Assembly (NCBI RefSeq): GCF_009377175.1
Contig: NZ_VJZD01000007.1
Coordinates: 29,786-93,785, forward strand
DNA from: Streptomyces adustus
GTDB lineage: Bacteria; Actinomycetota; Actinomycetes; Streptomycetales; Streptomycetaceae
DNA: 64,000 nucleotides
Direction: 5' to 3'
The position numbers and the translations under genes were made by a program. The notes under the pieces were generated by a model. That model saw nothing but the letters and a program-made list of their open reading frames with translations. It searched no databases and was not told the origin of the DNA. Shown here piece by piece: positions 40,166 to 49,256 of this stretch. Each line of letters starts with the position of its first letter. Positions within the stretch are counted from its first letter, which is position 1.

Positions 40166-42777
40166 GCGTCCCGGACTTCCTTGCCGTCGAGCATCTCGGA
40201 GCCTGCCCGCTCGGCCTCGGCGAACGCTCGCCGCGGCTGTCCTGGCGCCTTCCGGAGGGAACGGCGGCGCAGGAGGCGTACCGCATCCTCGCCGAGATCG
40301 ACGGGACCGAGCACGACACAGGCTGGATCGAGGGCGGCGACGGCGTACTGGTCGCCTGGCCGTTCGCGCCGCTGGGCTCGGCGGCCGAGGTCGCCTGGCA
40401 GGTGCGGCTGCGGACCGACCTCGGCGAGTCCGGCTGGTCGCAACGGGCCGTCTTCGAGACCGGGCTGCTGGACGAGGGGGACTGGTCCGCCGACTGGATC
40501 CGCCCCCGGGAGCCCGAGGTCGCCCCGGCCGGCCTGCGCCCGGCCTACGCGTTGCGCCGCCGGTTCGTCGTCGATCGGCCGGTGCGCCGGGCCCGCCTCT
40601 ACGCGACCGCGCACGGCGTCTACGAGACGTTCCTCGACGGCACGCGCATCGGCGACGTCGAGCTCGCACCCGGATACACCCACTACACCCGTCGCCTGCC
40701 TGTCCAGGCCTACGACGTCACAGCCCTCCTCGCGCCCGGAGAGGTCACGTTCGGCGCACTGCTCAGCGACGGCTGGTTCCGTGGCCAGCTCGGTATCTTC
40801 CGGGCCGCGGACCAGTGGGGCGAACGCACGGCGTTCCTGGCGCAGCTGGAGGTCGAGTACGTCGACGGCAGTGTGACCGTGTTCGGCACGGACGCCGGGT
40901 GGGAGTGGCGGGTCTCGACCCTGATCCGCGCCGACCTCATCGCCGGTGTGACCGAGGACCGGCGTGGAGGGGGTGGGGCGAACGGTCCGGATGCCGGATG
41001 GGACCCGGTGGAGGTCGCCCCGCTCGGCTACGAGACGCTCATCTGGTCCCCGGCTCCACCGGTCCGCCGGATCGAGGAGCTGCGCCCGAGGTCGGTCGCC
41101 CGAGTCGGGGACCGCCAGGTCGTCGACCTGGGGCAGAACATCAACGGCTGGGTTCGACTCGAACGGCTCGGCCCCGAAGGCACCGAACTGACCCTGACAC
41201 ACGGCGAAGCGCTCGGCCCGGACGGCGATGTCACCACCGAGCATCTCAAGCCGGCCGTGCCCTTCCTGCCCGAGCCGCTTCCGGCGGGACAGATCGACAC
41301 AGTGGTCTCCGCAGGCCGGTCCGGTGACGCCTTCGAGCCGCGGCACACCACCCACGGCTTCCAGTACGTCCGGATCGAGGGACATCCCGAGGAACTGAGC
41401 CCTGCGGATCTGACCGGTGTGGTGGTGCACACCGACCTGCGCCGCACCGGCTGGTTCTCGTGCAGCGACGAGCGGATCAACCGGCTGCACGAGGCGGCTG
41501 TTTGGAGCTTCCGCGGGAACGCCTGTGAGATCCCGACCGACTGCCCGCACCGGGAGCGCGCGGGCTGGACCGGCGACTGGCAGCTGTACGTGCCCACCGC
41601 CGCCTTCCTCTACGACGTCGCGGGCTTCTCGGCGAAGTGGCTCGCCGACGTCGCCGTCGAGCAGTGGGAGGACGGCACCGTCGCCAACATCTCCCCCCAC
41701 GGTCCGATGGAGGGCCGGCAAGGTCCGACGGCGCGGTTGCAGGGCTCGGCCGGCTGGGGTGACGCCGTCGTGATCGTGCCGTGGGAGCTCTACAGCGCCT
41801 ACGGCGACGAGCGGATCCTGGCCGACATGTGGCCCAGCATGGTGCGCTGGCTCGAACGCGCCGAGCGGATGGCGGCATCGGGCAGGCATCCGGCCCGCAC
41901 GGGGCCGCGGGCCCCGCACGAGCGGTACTTGTGGGACACCGGATTCCACTGGGGCGAATGGCTCGAGCCGGGCAACGACGTCGACGACTTCGGTGTCTTC
42001 CTGGCTGCTGACAAGAGCGATGTCGCGACGGCGTACCTCGCGCATTCGGCGGGGCTGATGGCGCGGATCGCGCAGGTGCTGGGCCGACCCGCCGACGTGG
42101 TTCGCTACCGCGAACTCGCGGAGCGGGTCACCGCCGCTTGGCGGGCCGAGTTCGCCATGCCGGACGGGATGGTGCGCCCGGCCACCCAGGCCAACCTCGC
42201 GCGCGCGCTCGCCTTCGGCCTGGTGCCCGAGGAGCATCGGGCCACGGTCGTCGCCCAGCTCGTGGAACGGATCCGGGCAGCCGGGACGCATCTCGCCACC
42301 GGCTTCCTCGCGACGCCCCTCCTGCTGCCCACCCTGGTCGAACACGGCCGGGCCGACCTGGCCTACGAGTTGCTGCTCCAGGACAGCCCGCCCTCCTGGC
42401 TGCACATGATCGACCGCGGCGCGTCCACGATCTGGGAGCGGTGGAACGGCATCGACCACGACGGCACTCCGCACGAGTCGCTGAACCATTACTCGAAGGG
42501 CGCGGTGATCAGCTTCCTGCACCGCTGCACGGTGGGCCTGCGGCCGCTGGAACCCGCGTACCGGCGCTTTCGTGTGGCGCCGGTACCGGGCGGTGGCCTG
42601 ACGTCCGCCTCGGCGACGCTGGAAACACCGTACGGGCGCATCGAGGCGGCATGGCGGATCGCGGCGGAGGGATTCCGGCTCGAGGTCACCGTGCCGCCCG
42701 GAACCTCGGCCGAGGTCGCCGTGCCGGCCGGGGCGGTCCGGCTCCTCGGCCCCGGCAGGCACGTCGTCACCCCCTGA
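40162..42777 (+). CDS. GH78 alpha-L-rhamnosidase, intracellular
   Basis: 871 aa. Domain order follows GH78: N-terminal beta-sandwiches (from LGLGERSPRLSWRL), a rhamnosidase N domain (RLYATAHGVYETFLDGTRIG), the six-hairpin catalytic barrel with the signature PTDCPHRERAGWTGDWQ near 460, and a C-terminal sandwich (YGRIEAAWRI). The enzyme releases terminal alpha-L-rhamnose from plant or microbial glycosides, with inversion. No signal peptide is present. It is coupled to the esterase upstream and convergent with the IclR gene that starts at 43587. A second, divergent paralogue lies at 50485; two rhamnosidases suggest two rhamnose linkages or substrates. Confidence 0.93.
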   Translation: MSVPDFLAVEHLGACPLGLGERSPRLSWRLPEGTAAQEAYRILAEIDGTEHDTGWIEGGDGVLVAWPFAPLGSAAEVAWQVRLRTDLGESGWSQRAVFETGLLDEGDWSADWIRPREPEVAPAGLRPAYALRRRFVVDRPVRRARLYATAHGVYETFLDGTRIGDVELAPGYTHYTRRLPVQAYDVTALLAPGEVTFGALLSDGWFRGQLGIFRAADQWGERTAFLAQLEVEYVDGSVTVFGTDAGWEWRVSTLIRADLIAGVTEDRRGGGGANGPDAGWDPVEVAPLGYETLIWSPAPPVRRIEELRPRSVARVGDRQVVDLGQNINGWVRLERLGPEGTELTLTHGEALGPDGDVTTEHLKPAVPFLPEPLPAGQIDTVVSAGRSGDAFEPRHTTHGFQYVRIEGHPEELSPADLTGVVVHTDLRRTGWFSCSDERINRLHEAAVWSFRGNACEIPTDCPHRERAGWTGDWQLYVPTAAFLYDVAGFSAKWLADVAVEQWEDGTVANISPHGPMEGRQGPTARLQGSAGWGDAVVIVPWELYSAYGDERILADMWPSMVRWLERAERMAASGRHPARTGPRAPHERYLWDTGFHWGEWLEPGNDVDDFGVFLAADKSDVATAYLAHSAGLMARIAQVLGRPADVVRYRELAERVTAAWRAEFAMPDGMVRPATQANLARALAFGLVPEEHRATVVAQLVERIRAAGTHLATGFLATPLLLPTLVEHGRADLAYELLLQDSPPSWLHMIDRGASTIWERWNGIDHDGTPHESLNHYSKGAVISFLHRCTVGLRPLEPAYRRFRVAPVPGGGLTSASATLETPYGRIEAAWRIAAEGFRLEVTVPPGTSAEVAVPAGAVRLLGPGRHVVTP

Positions 42778-42786
42778 GGGGGACGT

Positions 42787-43587
42787 TCAGACCATGGCCG
42801 CGCTCGGGGCGCCCAGGGCACGTGAGATGCCCTGGGCGGCCGTGCGCACCGCGTAGCTGAGCCGGCGCGGCTGCGCTTCGCGTTCGGGAAGCAGCACGCC
42901 GATCGCGGCCACCGCCTCGTCGCTCTCGTCGAAGATCGGAGCGGCCACCGCCACCAGTGTCTCCAGTTCGGTGCGGCGGAAGATGGCGACGCGTTCCCTG
43001 CGCAGTTCCGCCAGGGTCCGGCGCATCGCCGCGGCCGGGATCAGCCGCTTGTCGGGCTCACTGTGCAGCGGACGGGAGAGGATCTCCTCCTGTACGTCGA
43101 CCGGCGCGAACGCGAGGAGCGCCAGGCCCATGCCGGTCGCGTGCAACGGCATCTTGCCGCCGACCCGGTAGTGCACCTGGACCGCGCTGTGGGCCGACAG
43201 ACGCTCGACCAGAGTCGCCTGCAGTCCCTCGCGCACCGCGAGCTGCACATGCTGACGTGTCACCGCGCCGAGGTCGCTCATGAAGGGCAGCGCGGTCTGG
43301 CGCAGGCCGTGCCCCCGTGGTGCCAGCGAGGCGATCTCGAGCAGGCGCAGCCCGATCGTGTAGTAGCCGGCCTCGTCCCGTTCGAGGGCACCCCACTCCA
43401 GCAGGCGGCCGGCCAGGCGCAGCGTGGTGCTGGTCGGTATGCCGCTGATCCGGCTCAGCTCGCGAAGACTGAGCCGGCGCCGGGTCGCGTCGAAGGCCGC
43501 CAGCAGGGCCAGGGCCCGGTCGACGACGGGCTCGCCATGGGGCGGGCGCTTGCCCCTGGGCCGGGCGGGGGCGGCTGCGTCACTCAC
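42787..43587 (-). CDS. IclR family transcriptional regulator of the glycoside island
   Basis: 266 aa. The N-terminal winged helix (about 20-75: PVVDRALALLAAFDATRRRL then SLRELSRISGIPTSTTLRLA) is followed by the IclR ligand-binding GAF-like domain (about 90-260, with ATGMGLALLAF and APIFDESDEAVAAIGV). The GTG at 43587 (AAGG four to five bases upstream) fits the family better than a frame starting at 43614. Placed between the two catabolic operons and divergent from the ABC importer, it is the natural local regulator. A motif copy lies 21-34 bases upstream of its own start. Its ligand is probably a pathway intermediate. Confidence 0.92.
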   Translation of the reverse strand: MSDAAAPARPRGKRPPHGEPVVDRALALLAAFDATRRRLSLRELSRISGIPTSTTLRLAGRLLEWGALERDEAGYYTIGLRLLEIASLAPRGHGLRQTALPFMSDLGAVTRQHVQLAVREGLQATLVERLSAHSAVQVHYRVGGKMPLHATGMGLALLAFAPVDVQEEILSRPLHSEPDKRLIPAAAMRRTLAELRRERVAIFRRTELETLVAVAAPIFDESDEAVAAIGVLLPEREAQPRRLSYAVRTAAQGISRALGAPSAAMV

Positions 43588-43607
43588 ACGACACCTTTCG
43601 GAAACAC

Positions 43608-43621
43608 GTTTCATTCAATGG
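43608..43621 (+). promoter_or_regulatory. Candidate IclR operator in the IclR/ABC-importer divergent promoter
   Basis: GTTTCATTCAATGG lies between the IclR start (43587) and the binding-protein start (43710) in an unusually AT-rich patch. It shares GTTTCATTSAMYGG with sites at 34010 and 39144. Confidence 0.55.
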
Positions 43622-43709
43622 CAATCATTGCTGACGGGTGTGAGGTGCGCCACCCATTCTTCTCGGCAAGTTGGGCGAAGGCCCCGACCTGGACACCCAA
43701 GAGGCTCCG

Positions 43710-45251
43710 ATGACCGGCTTCAACTTCAAGCGCCTGGGGGTCAGCGCGCTGGCTCTGGCTTCGATCACCGTCTCCGCGACGGCCTGCGGCGGCTCGACCG
43801 ACGCCGCAGGTGGTTCCCCCGGCACCACACTCACCCTGGGGTACGACTCGGATCCCGCTCCCCAGGGCTACGACCCGCTGCTCTACGGTGCCGGCCAGCG
43901 CCTCTTCTACGAATCGGTGTACCAGTCGCTCTTCGCCGAGGGCGCCGACGGACAGGCCGTCCCGGAACTGGTCGCGAGCTTCAGCTACAACAAGGCCAAC
44001 ACCCAGATGACGCTGAAGCTCAAGTCGGGTGTCACCTTCACCGACGGCTCCAAGCTCACCGCGCAGCTCGTCAAGGACAACCTCGACCGCCGCAGCAACT
44101 CCAAGCTCCAGTCGTACGCGGGCTTCGCGAAGGGCGGCGCCACGGAGATCAAGGACGTGAAGGCCGCGAGCACCGACACGGTCGTCCTCACCTTCGCGGC
44201 ACCGCAAGCCACGTTCCAGACCAACCTGGCAGGCGTCCCCGGCATGATCGTCGGGCAGCGGGCGATCAGCAACCCGAGCACGCTGAACCAGGGGCCCGAC
44301 GGCTCCGGGCCGTACAGGATGACGGCCTCGGTCAAGGGCAGCAGCTACACCATGACCCGGCAGCCGGGGGCCGGCGCGACCACCCATCCGTTCAAGACGG
44401 TCGTGTACAAGGCCTACCTGGACAAGAACGCACGCCTGAACGCCCAGATCTCGGGCCAGACGGACGCGTCGATCATCGACACGTCGACCGAGCGGACAGC
44501 GGCTTCCAACCATGTCGCGCTCGCCAGGAACGGCGGCACGATGCTGGACATCCTGGTCTTCGACAAGAGCGGTGCGACATCCAAGCCGTTCGCCGACCCG
44601 GACGTCCGTCTGGCACTGAGCTACGCCATCGACCGCCAGGCTTTCGTCAACACCGTGGCCAAAGGGGCGGAGCCGACGGCCAACGCCTTCCCGAAGACGT
44701 CGCCGGGCTACGTTCCCGGCCTCAACACGCAGTACGCCCACAGCACCACCAAGGCGAAGCAACTCCTCGCGAAGGCCGGATACCCGAAGGGCTTCTCGTT
44801 CACCGTCACGGCCAGCCCCACCGACAAGGCCGACCTGGAATTCCTGCAGAACCAGTTCAAGGCCGTCGGGGTCACGATGAAGATCGACGTCACCAGCTCG
44901 ACCGACCAGATCTTCGCCGCGGTCAACACTCAGCCGCTGGGATTCATACCTCTGACGATGAGCAATGAGATCGGCATCACGGCCGGTGTCCTGGTGGGCG
45001 GCTTCGCCAACCCGCACAAGACGCAGTCCCCGGCCATCGGCGCCGCCCTGGGCGCCGCGACGAACGCCGCCGCGTCGGACCGCCCCGCCGCCCTGCAGAA
45101 GCTGAACGAGGCGCTGATCGACGAAGGCTGGCTGATCCCGATCGCCGAGCAGTACGCGTACGTCGGCTACGACTCCAAGGCGCTCAAGGCGCCGGCCTTC
45201 CCCGGCACCGACGGCTACCCGCTGCTCAGCGCCTTCCGGCCGGTCGCCTGA
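43710..45251 (+). CDS. ABC transporter substrate-binding lipoprotein (peptide/oligosaccharide, family 5)
   Basis: 513 aa. A lipoprotein signal (VSALALASITVSATAC, lipid cysteine C26) is followed by a family 5 binding fold (YDPLLYGAGQRLFYESVYQS, LKSGVTFTDGSKLTA, RLALSYAIDRQAFV). Such proteins bind oligopeptides but in several actinobacteria also plant oligosaccharides or glycosides. It captures the substrate outside and delivers it to the permeases encoded next. ATG 43710 has GAGG upstream. It is the first gene of the rightward operon to 53046 and divergent from IclR with the motif between. The gap to the permease is 101 bases. Confidence 0.93.
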   Translation: MTGFNFKRLGVSALALASITVSATACGGSTDAAGGSPGTTLTLGYDSDPAPQGYDPLLYGAGQRLFYESVYQSLFAEGADGQAVPELVASFSYNKANTQMTLKLKSGVTFTDGSKLTAQLVKDNLDRRSNSKLQSYAGFAKGGATEIKDVKAASTDTVVLTFAAPQATFQTNLAGVPGMIVGQRAISNPSTLNQGPDGSGPYRMTASVKGSSYTMTRQPGAGATTHPFKTVVYKAYLDKNARLNAQISGQTDASIIDTSTERTAASNHVALARNGGTMLDILVFDKSGATSKPFADPDVRLALSYAIDRQAFVNTVAKGAEPTANAFPKTSPGYVPGLNTQYAHSTTKAKQLLAKAGYPKGFSFTVTASPTDKADLEFLQNQFKAVGVTMKIDVTSSTDQIFAAVNTQPLGFIPLTMSNEIGITAGVLVGGFANPHKTQSPAIGAALGAATNAAASDRPAALQKLNEALIDEGWLIPIAEQYAYVGYDSKALKAPAFPGTDGYPLLSAFRPVA

Positions 45252-45352
45252 CAGCCCCTGCCACAGCCGCTCGTTCGGCGGCCCCGGTGCGGACCGGCGT
45301 CCTTCGCCCGTCCGCCCGGGCCGACCCGAGACAGATTCGAAGAGGACCTCTC

Positions 45353-46294
45353 ATGCTCACCTACCTCGCCCGACGCTTCGGGCTCGGCGTCGTCACCGTG
45401 CTGGTGGCGTCGGTCTTGAGTTTTCTTCTGGTCCACGCCTCCGGAGGAAGTCCTGGCGTCATCACCGCGGGGGAAGGAGCGACCAAGGCCCAGATCGCCG
45501 CCGAGAACGATCGCCTCGGCTGGAACCGGTCGCTGACGGCGCAGTACGCGACCTGGCTGACCCACGCGGTCCGTGGTGACCTCGGCGCCTCGCTGATCGA
45601 CGGCCACACCATCTGGCCGGACCTGACGCAGCGGCTGCCCGTCACCGCCTCGACGGCCGTCTTCGCGACGCTCGTCAGCGGCGTCCTCGGGATCCTGCCG
45701 GGAGTGCTCGCGGCGGTCCGCGGCGGCCGTCTCGACCGCGTGATCACCACGTTGAGCGGGATCACGCTCTCGCTGCCGCAGTTCTGGGTGGGGATCGTGC
45801 TCGTATACGTGATCGCGGTGAAGGGCCGCCTCCTGCCGGCCACCGGCTACGTCGCGTTCACCACCTCGCCGTCGCAGTACGCCCAGAGTCTGACGCTCCC
45901 GGTGCTGGCGCTCGGCCTGACGGGCGCGGCGATCATCGCGCGCACCACACGCGCCGGGATGGTCAACGCCCTCCAGCAGGAGCACATCCGTACCCTGCGT
46001 GCCCTCGGCACCCCGGCCTGGCGGATCCGCTACCTCCACGCCCTGCGGTTCGCGGGCGCCCCGGTGGTGGCCGTGCTCGGCGTCCAGTTCATCGCTCTCT
46101 TCGGCGGCTCGGTGATCATCGAGCAGCTCTTCGCGCTGCCGGGCCTGGGACAGGCCGCGCAGAACGCGATCAACACCCATGACTTCCCGGCGGTCCAGGG
46201 CGTCGTCGTCATCGCGACCGTGGTGGTGGTCGCCACCAACCTGGTCCTCGACCTCGTCCTCGCCACCCTCGACCCGAAGGTGCGTGCCGCATGA
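45353..46294 (+). CDS. ABC transporter permease (DppB/OppB type)
   Basis: 313 aa with six predicted helices. The family opening LTYLARRFGLGVVTVLVASV, the periplasmic segment with GDLGASL, and the EAA-type loop RTLRALGTPAWRIRYLHALR identify the first permease subunit of a peptide/oligosaccharide importer. ATG 45353 has GAAGAGGA upstream. It overlaps the fused permease-ATPase gene by four bases. Confidence 0.93.
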   Translation: MLTYLARRFGLGVVTVLVASVLSFLLVHASGGSPGVITAGEGATKAQIAAENDRLGWNRSLTAQYATWLTHAVRGDLGASLIDGHTIWPDLTQRLPVTASTAVFATLVSGVLGILPGVLAAVRGGRLDRVITTLSGITLSLPQFWVGIVLVYVIAVKGRLLPATGYVAFTTSPSQYAQSLTLPVLALGLTGAAIIARTTRAGMVNALQQEHIRTLRALGTPAWRIRYLHALRFAGAPVVAVLGVQFIALFGGSVIIEQLFALPGLGQAAQNAINTHDFPAVQGVVVIATVVVVATNLVLDLVLATLDPKVRAA

Positions 46295-48240
46295 GCGTCT
46301 CGACCGAGCCGATCCAACTGCCGTCCCCCGCCGAGCCGTCGACGCGCCGACGCCTTCCGCGCGGGCTGCGCCGACCGGGCACGATCGTCGCCGGCGCATG
46401 GCTGGTCCTGGTCGTTCTCGCCTCGGCCACCGCCCGCTGGTGGACTCCCTTCCCTGCCGAACACCAGGACCTCGGCCAGGTGCTCGGCGGACCGACCGCC
46501 AGGCATCTGCTGGGCACCGACGAACTGGGCCGCGACATCTTCTCGCGCCTGGTCGCCGGCGGCTGGATCTCGATCGGTCCGGCGTTGCTCGCCGTGGCCG
46601 TCGCCTTCGGCGTCGGGGTGCCGATGGCTCTCCTGGCGGCAGAACACGGCCGACGGGCCGAGTGGAGTTGCAGCCGGGTGGCCGAATTGCTCCTGGCGCT
46701 GCCCACCACGGTCATCCTGCTCGCGTTCGTCGGCTCCGTCGGCGTCCATGTCTGGGCGATCATGGCAGTGCTCGGTCTGCTGCTCTCCGCGCCCGTCTAC
46801 CGGATACTCCTCGCACTGGCCCAGTCGCTGCGCACCCGGTTGTACGTCGACGCGGCGAAGGTCAACGGGGTCGGATCGCTCCAGGTGAACCTGCGTCATG
46901 TCCTGCCGGGTCTGGCCACCACCATCGCCGTCCAGGCAGCCCAGCTCTTCGCCCTGGGCATCCTGATCGAGGCAGGACTCGCCTTCATGGGCTACGGGCC
47001 CGCGGTACCGACGCCCAGTTGGGGCGGGCTGATAGGCGACGCGCAGCAGCACATCTACGACGACCCGTGGATGATGGTGCCGACCGGAGTCGTCCTCGCG
47101 CTCACCGTCATTGCGGCCAACCAGATCGCCGACTCGCTGGCCGGGGAGCGCGAGCGGACCGCGCCGGTGCGCAAGCCCGCCCGCCGGTCGGGCCGGTTCG
47201 TCCCGACCGCCGTACGGCCGAGCGCGGTCGTAACGAGCGATGCGCTGCTCGAGGTGCGCGACCTGCATGTCGGTGTCGACGACGGACCCGAGCTGGTGAG
47301 CGGCGTCTCGGTGCGCATCAGGCCCGGCACCGTACTGGGCCTGGTGGGTGAGTCGGGCTGCGGCAAGACGATGACGGCCCGCTCCCTGCTGGGGCTGCTG
47401 CCGGACGGCGTCGCCGTGACCGAGGGCTCCATCCACTTCGGCGGCCGGGACCTGGTCGGCCTGACCGAGCGCGAACTGCAAGCCGTTCGCGGCCGCGAGA
47501 TCGCCATGATCTCGCAGGAGCCGATGGTCGCCCTGGATCCGATGTTCTCCGTCGGATACCAACTGACCCGGCCGATCCGCCGCTTCCGCGGCGTCGGTCG
47601 CCGGGAGGCGCGCCGCACAGCCCTCGACCTGCTCGCCCAGGTGGGCATCGTCGACCCCCAGCGGGTCCTGCGCAGTCATCCCCACGAACTCTCCGGCGGC
47701 ATGGCACAGCGCGTCTGCATCGCGCTGGCCCTCACCGGCTCACCGAAACTGCTGATCGCCGACGAGCCCACCACCGCGCTCGACGTCACCGTGCAGGCCG
47801 AGATCCTCAGCCTGCTGCGTTCACTGGTGCGGACCTCGGGCCTGTCCGTGGTGCTGGTCAGCCACGACCTCGGTGTGGTGGCCGACCTGTGCGACGACAT
47901 CGCGGTGATGTACGCGGGCCAGGTCGTCGAGTCGGGCACCGTCACCGCAGTCCTCGACGACGCCGCACACCCCTACACCGGCGCGTTGCTGAGCGCGAAC
48001 CCCCACATTCCGCAGGGCGAAGAGGTGCCCGACCGACTGCCGTCCATCCGGGGCACGGTGCCGGCACCCGAGCACTGGCCCGACGGCTGTCGGTTCGCAC
48101 AGCGCTGTGCCCTGGCCACCGCACGGTGTCACGAACCGATCGAGGCGGCACCGGCACACCGCGACGGCACCGTGCGGTGCATCCACCCGCTGTCCACGGC
48201 GACGACCGTCGCCCCGAGCGAACCCGGAGCCGCCCGATGA
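46291..48240 (+). CDS. Fused ABC permease (DppC type) and ATP-binding protein (DppD type)
   Basis: 649 aa natural fusion. Residues about 25-290 are the second permease ([38 protein letters not shown]). Residues about 325-640 are an ATPase with Walker A GESGCGKT, signature LSGGMAQR, Walker B LLIADEP and the C-terminal oligopeptide-importer motif ([14 protein letters not shown]) with the cysteines that bind an iron-sulfur cluster in some relatives. The fusion is known in actinobacterial peptide-type importers, so it is not an assembly artefact. It couples one permease half directly to one motor half. Start and stop both overlap neighbouring genes by four bases. Confidence 0.92.
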   Translation: MSVSTEPIQLPSPAEPSTRRRLPRGLRRPGTIVAGAWLVLVVLASATARWWTPFPAEHQDLGQVLGGPTARHLLGTDELGRDIFSRLVAGGWISIGPALLAVAVAFGVGVPMALLAAEHGRRAEWSCSRVAELLLALPTTVILLAFVGSVGVHVWAIMAVLGLLLSAPVYRILLALAQSLRTRLYVDAAKVNGVGSLQVNLRHVLPGLATTIAVQAAQLFALGILIEAGLAFMGYGPAVPTPSWGGLIGDAQQHIYDDPWMMVPTGVVLALTVIAANQIADSLAGERERTAPVRKPARRSGRFVPTAVRPSAVVTSDALLEVRDLHVGVDDGPELVSGVSVRIRPGTVLGLVGESGCGKTMTARSLLGLLPDGVAVTEGSIHFGGRDLVGLTERELQAVRGREIAMISQEPMVALDPMFSVGYQLTRPIRRFRGVGRREARRTALDLLAQVGIVDPQRVLRSHPHELSGGMAQRVCIALALTGSPKLLIADEPTTALDVTVQAEILSLLRSLVRTSGLSVVLVSHDLGVVADLCDDIAVMYAGQVVESGTVTAVLDDAAHPYTGALLSANPHIPQGEEVPDRLPSIRGTVPAPEHWPDGCRFAQRCALATARCHEPIEAAPAHRDGTVRCIHPLSTATTVAPSEPGAAR

Positions 48241-49220
48241 ACCAGCCCGCCCTCTCCGTCCGCGACCTCGTCGTCCACTACGGACGGCGCCGCAGGACAC
48301 CTCCGGCGATCGACCACGTCAGCTTCGACATCGCCCCGGGCGAGACACTGGGCCTGGTCGGAGAGTCCGGCTCGGGCAAGTCCACCATCGGCAAAGCCGT
48401 CCTGGGCCTCCAGCCGCCGACCTCCGGCTCCGTCCTCCTCGACGGCGTGGACATCACCAGGGCGTCGTCGCGGCAGCGCCGGGTCAGCGCGATCGACCTG
48501 CGGGTCGTCTTCCAGGACCCGTACTCGTCGCTCAACCCCGCCCGGACCATAGGCCAGACGCTGGTCGAACCCCTGCGGGTGCTGCGGGTGCCGAAGCCGG
48601 AACAGTGGCAGCGGGCCCGTGCGGCGCTGGAGGCCGTCGGGCTGCCGGGCGACGCGATCGACCGCTACCCGTCGCAGTTCTCCGGCGGTCAGCGTCAGCG
48701 GGTGGCGATCGCCCGGGCGCTGGTCTGCGACCCGAAGGTGATCGTGCTCGACGAGCCGGTCAGCGCCCTCGATCTGTCGACCCAGGCCCAGGTGCTGAAC
48801 CTGCTCGCCGATCTGCGAGACCAACGGCAGCTCGCGCTGCTGTTCATCGCGCACGACCTCGGCGTGGTGCGGTTCCTCTCCCAGCGCGTCGTGGTGCTCT
48901 ACCGCGGCCGGGCGATGGAGGTGGGCGACGTGGAGGCGGTCACCCAGCGGCCGCGGCACCCGTACTCGGTGGCTCTCACCGCGGCGGCGCCGGTGCCGCA
49001 CCCGGCCGAGCAGGAAGCGCGCCGCGCCGCTCGGGAGGCGCTCGGCATCGGCGTGGCGGGCACGGCCGTCGCGGCCGCGGCCGGATGCCCGTTCGCGAGT
49101 CGTTGTCCGCTCGCCGTGGACGTGTGCCGACGGTCGCGTCCGCCACTGGTCCCGGCGGGCGACTCGCAAGCCGCCTGCCATCGCGTCGGCGAGGTGCCCG
49201 CCCTGCTCGCCACCCGCTGA
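48237..49220 (+). CDS. ABC transporter ATP-binding protein (DppF/OppF type)
   Basis: 327 aa. Walker A GESGSGKS, Q-loop VVFQDPYSSLNP, signature FSGGQRQRVAIARAL, Walker B VIVLDEP and H-loop AHDLG are all intact. The C-terminal CPFASRCPLAVDVC motif matches that of the DppD-type partner. It provides the second motor of the importer. Its start overlaps the fused gene's stop, and GH1 follows 36 bases later with its own GGAGA ribosome site. Confidence 0.93.
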   Translation: MNQPALSVRDLVVHYGRRRRTPPAIDHVSFDIAPGETLGLVGESGSGKSTIGKAVLGLQPPTSGSVLLDGVDITRASSRQRRVSAIDLRVVFQDPYSSLNPARTIGQTLVEPLRVLRVPKPEQWQRARAALEAVGLPGDAIDRYPSQFSGGQRQRVAIARALVCDPKVIVLDEPVSALDLSTQAQVLNLLADLRDQRQLALLFIAHDLGVVRFLSQRVVVLYRGRAMEVGDVEAVTQRPRHPYSVALTAAAPVPHPAEQEARRAAREALGIGVAGTAVAAAAGCPFASRCPLAVDVCRRSRPPLVPAGDSQAACHRVGEVPALLATR

Positions 49221-49256
49221 CGACCGCTCATCACCACGACAACGACGGAGAGACCC

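Noticed and set aside
39910..42762. A 950-codon minus-strand frame over the first rhamnosidase, and a 949-codon one at 50275-53124 over the second
   Set aside because: Both are shadows of GH78 genes whose catalytic signatures are on the plus strand.
46291..48240. Possible mis-joined permease and ATPase genes (artefact)
   Set aside because: The permease-ATPase fusion is a known actinobacterial arrangement, both halves are complete, and neighbouring genes overlap cleanly at both ends.
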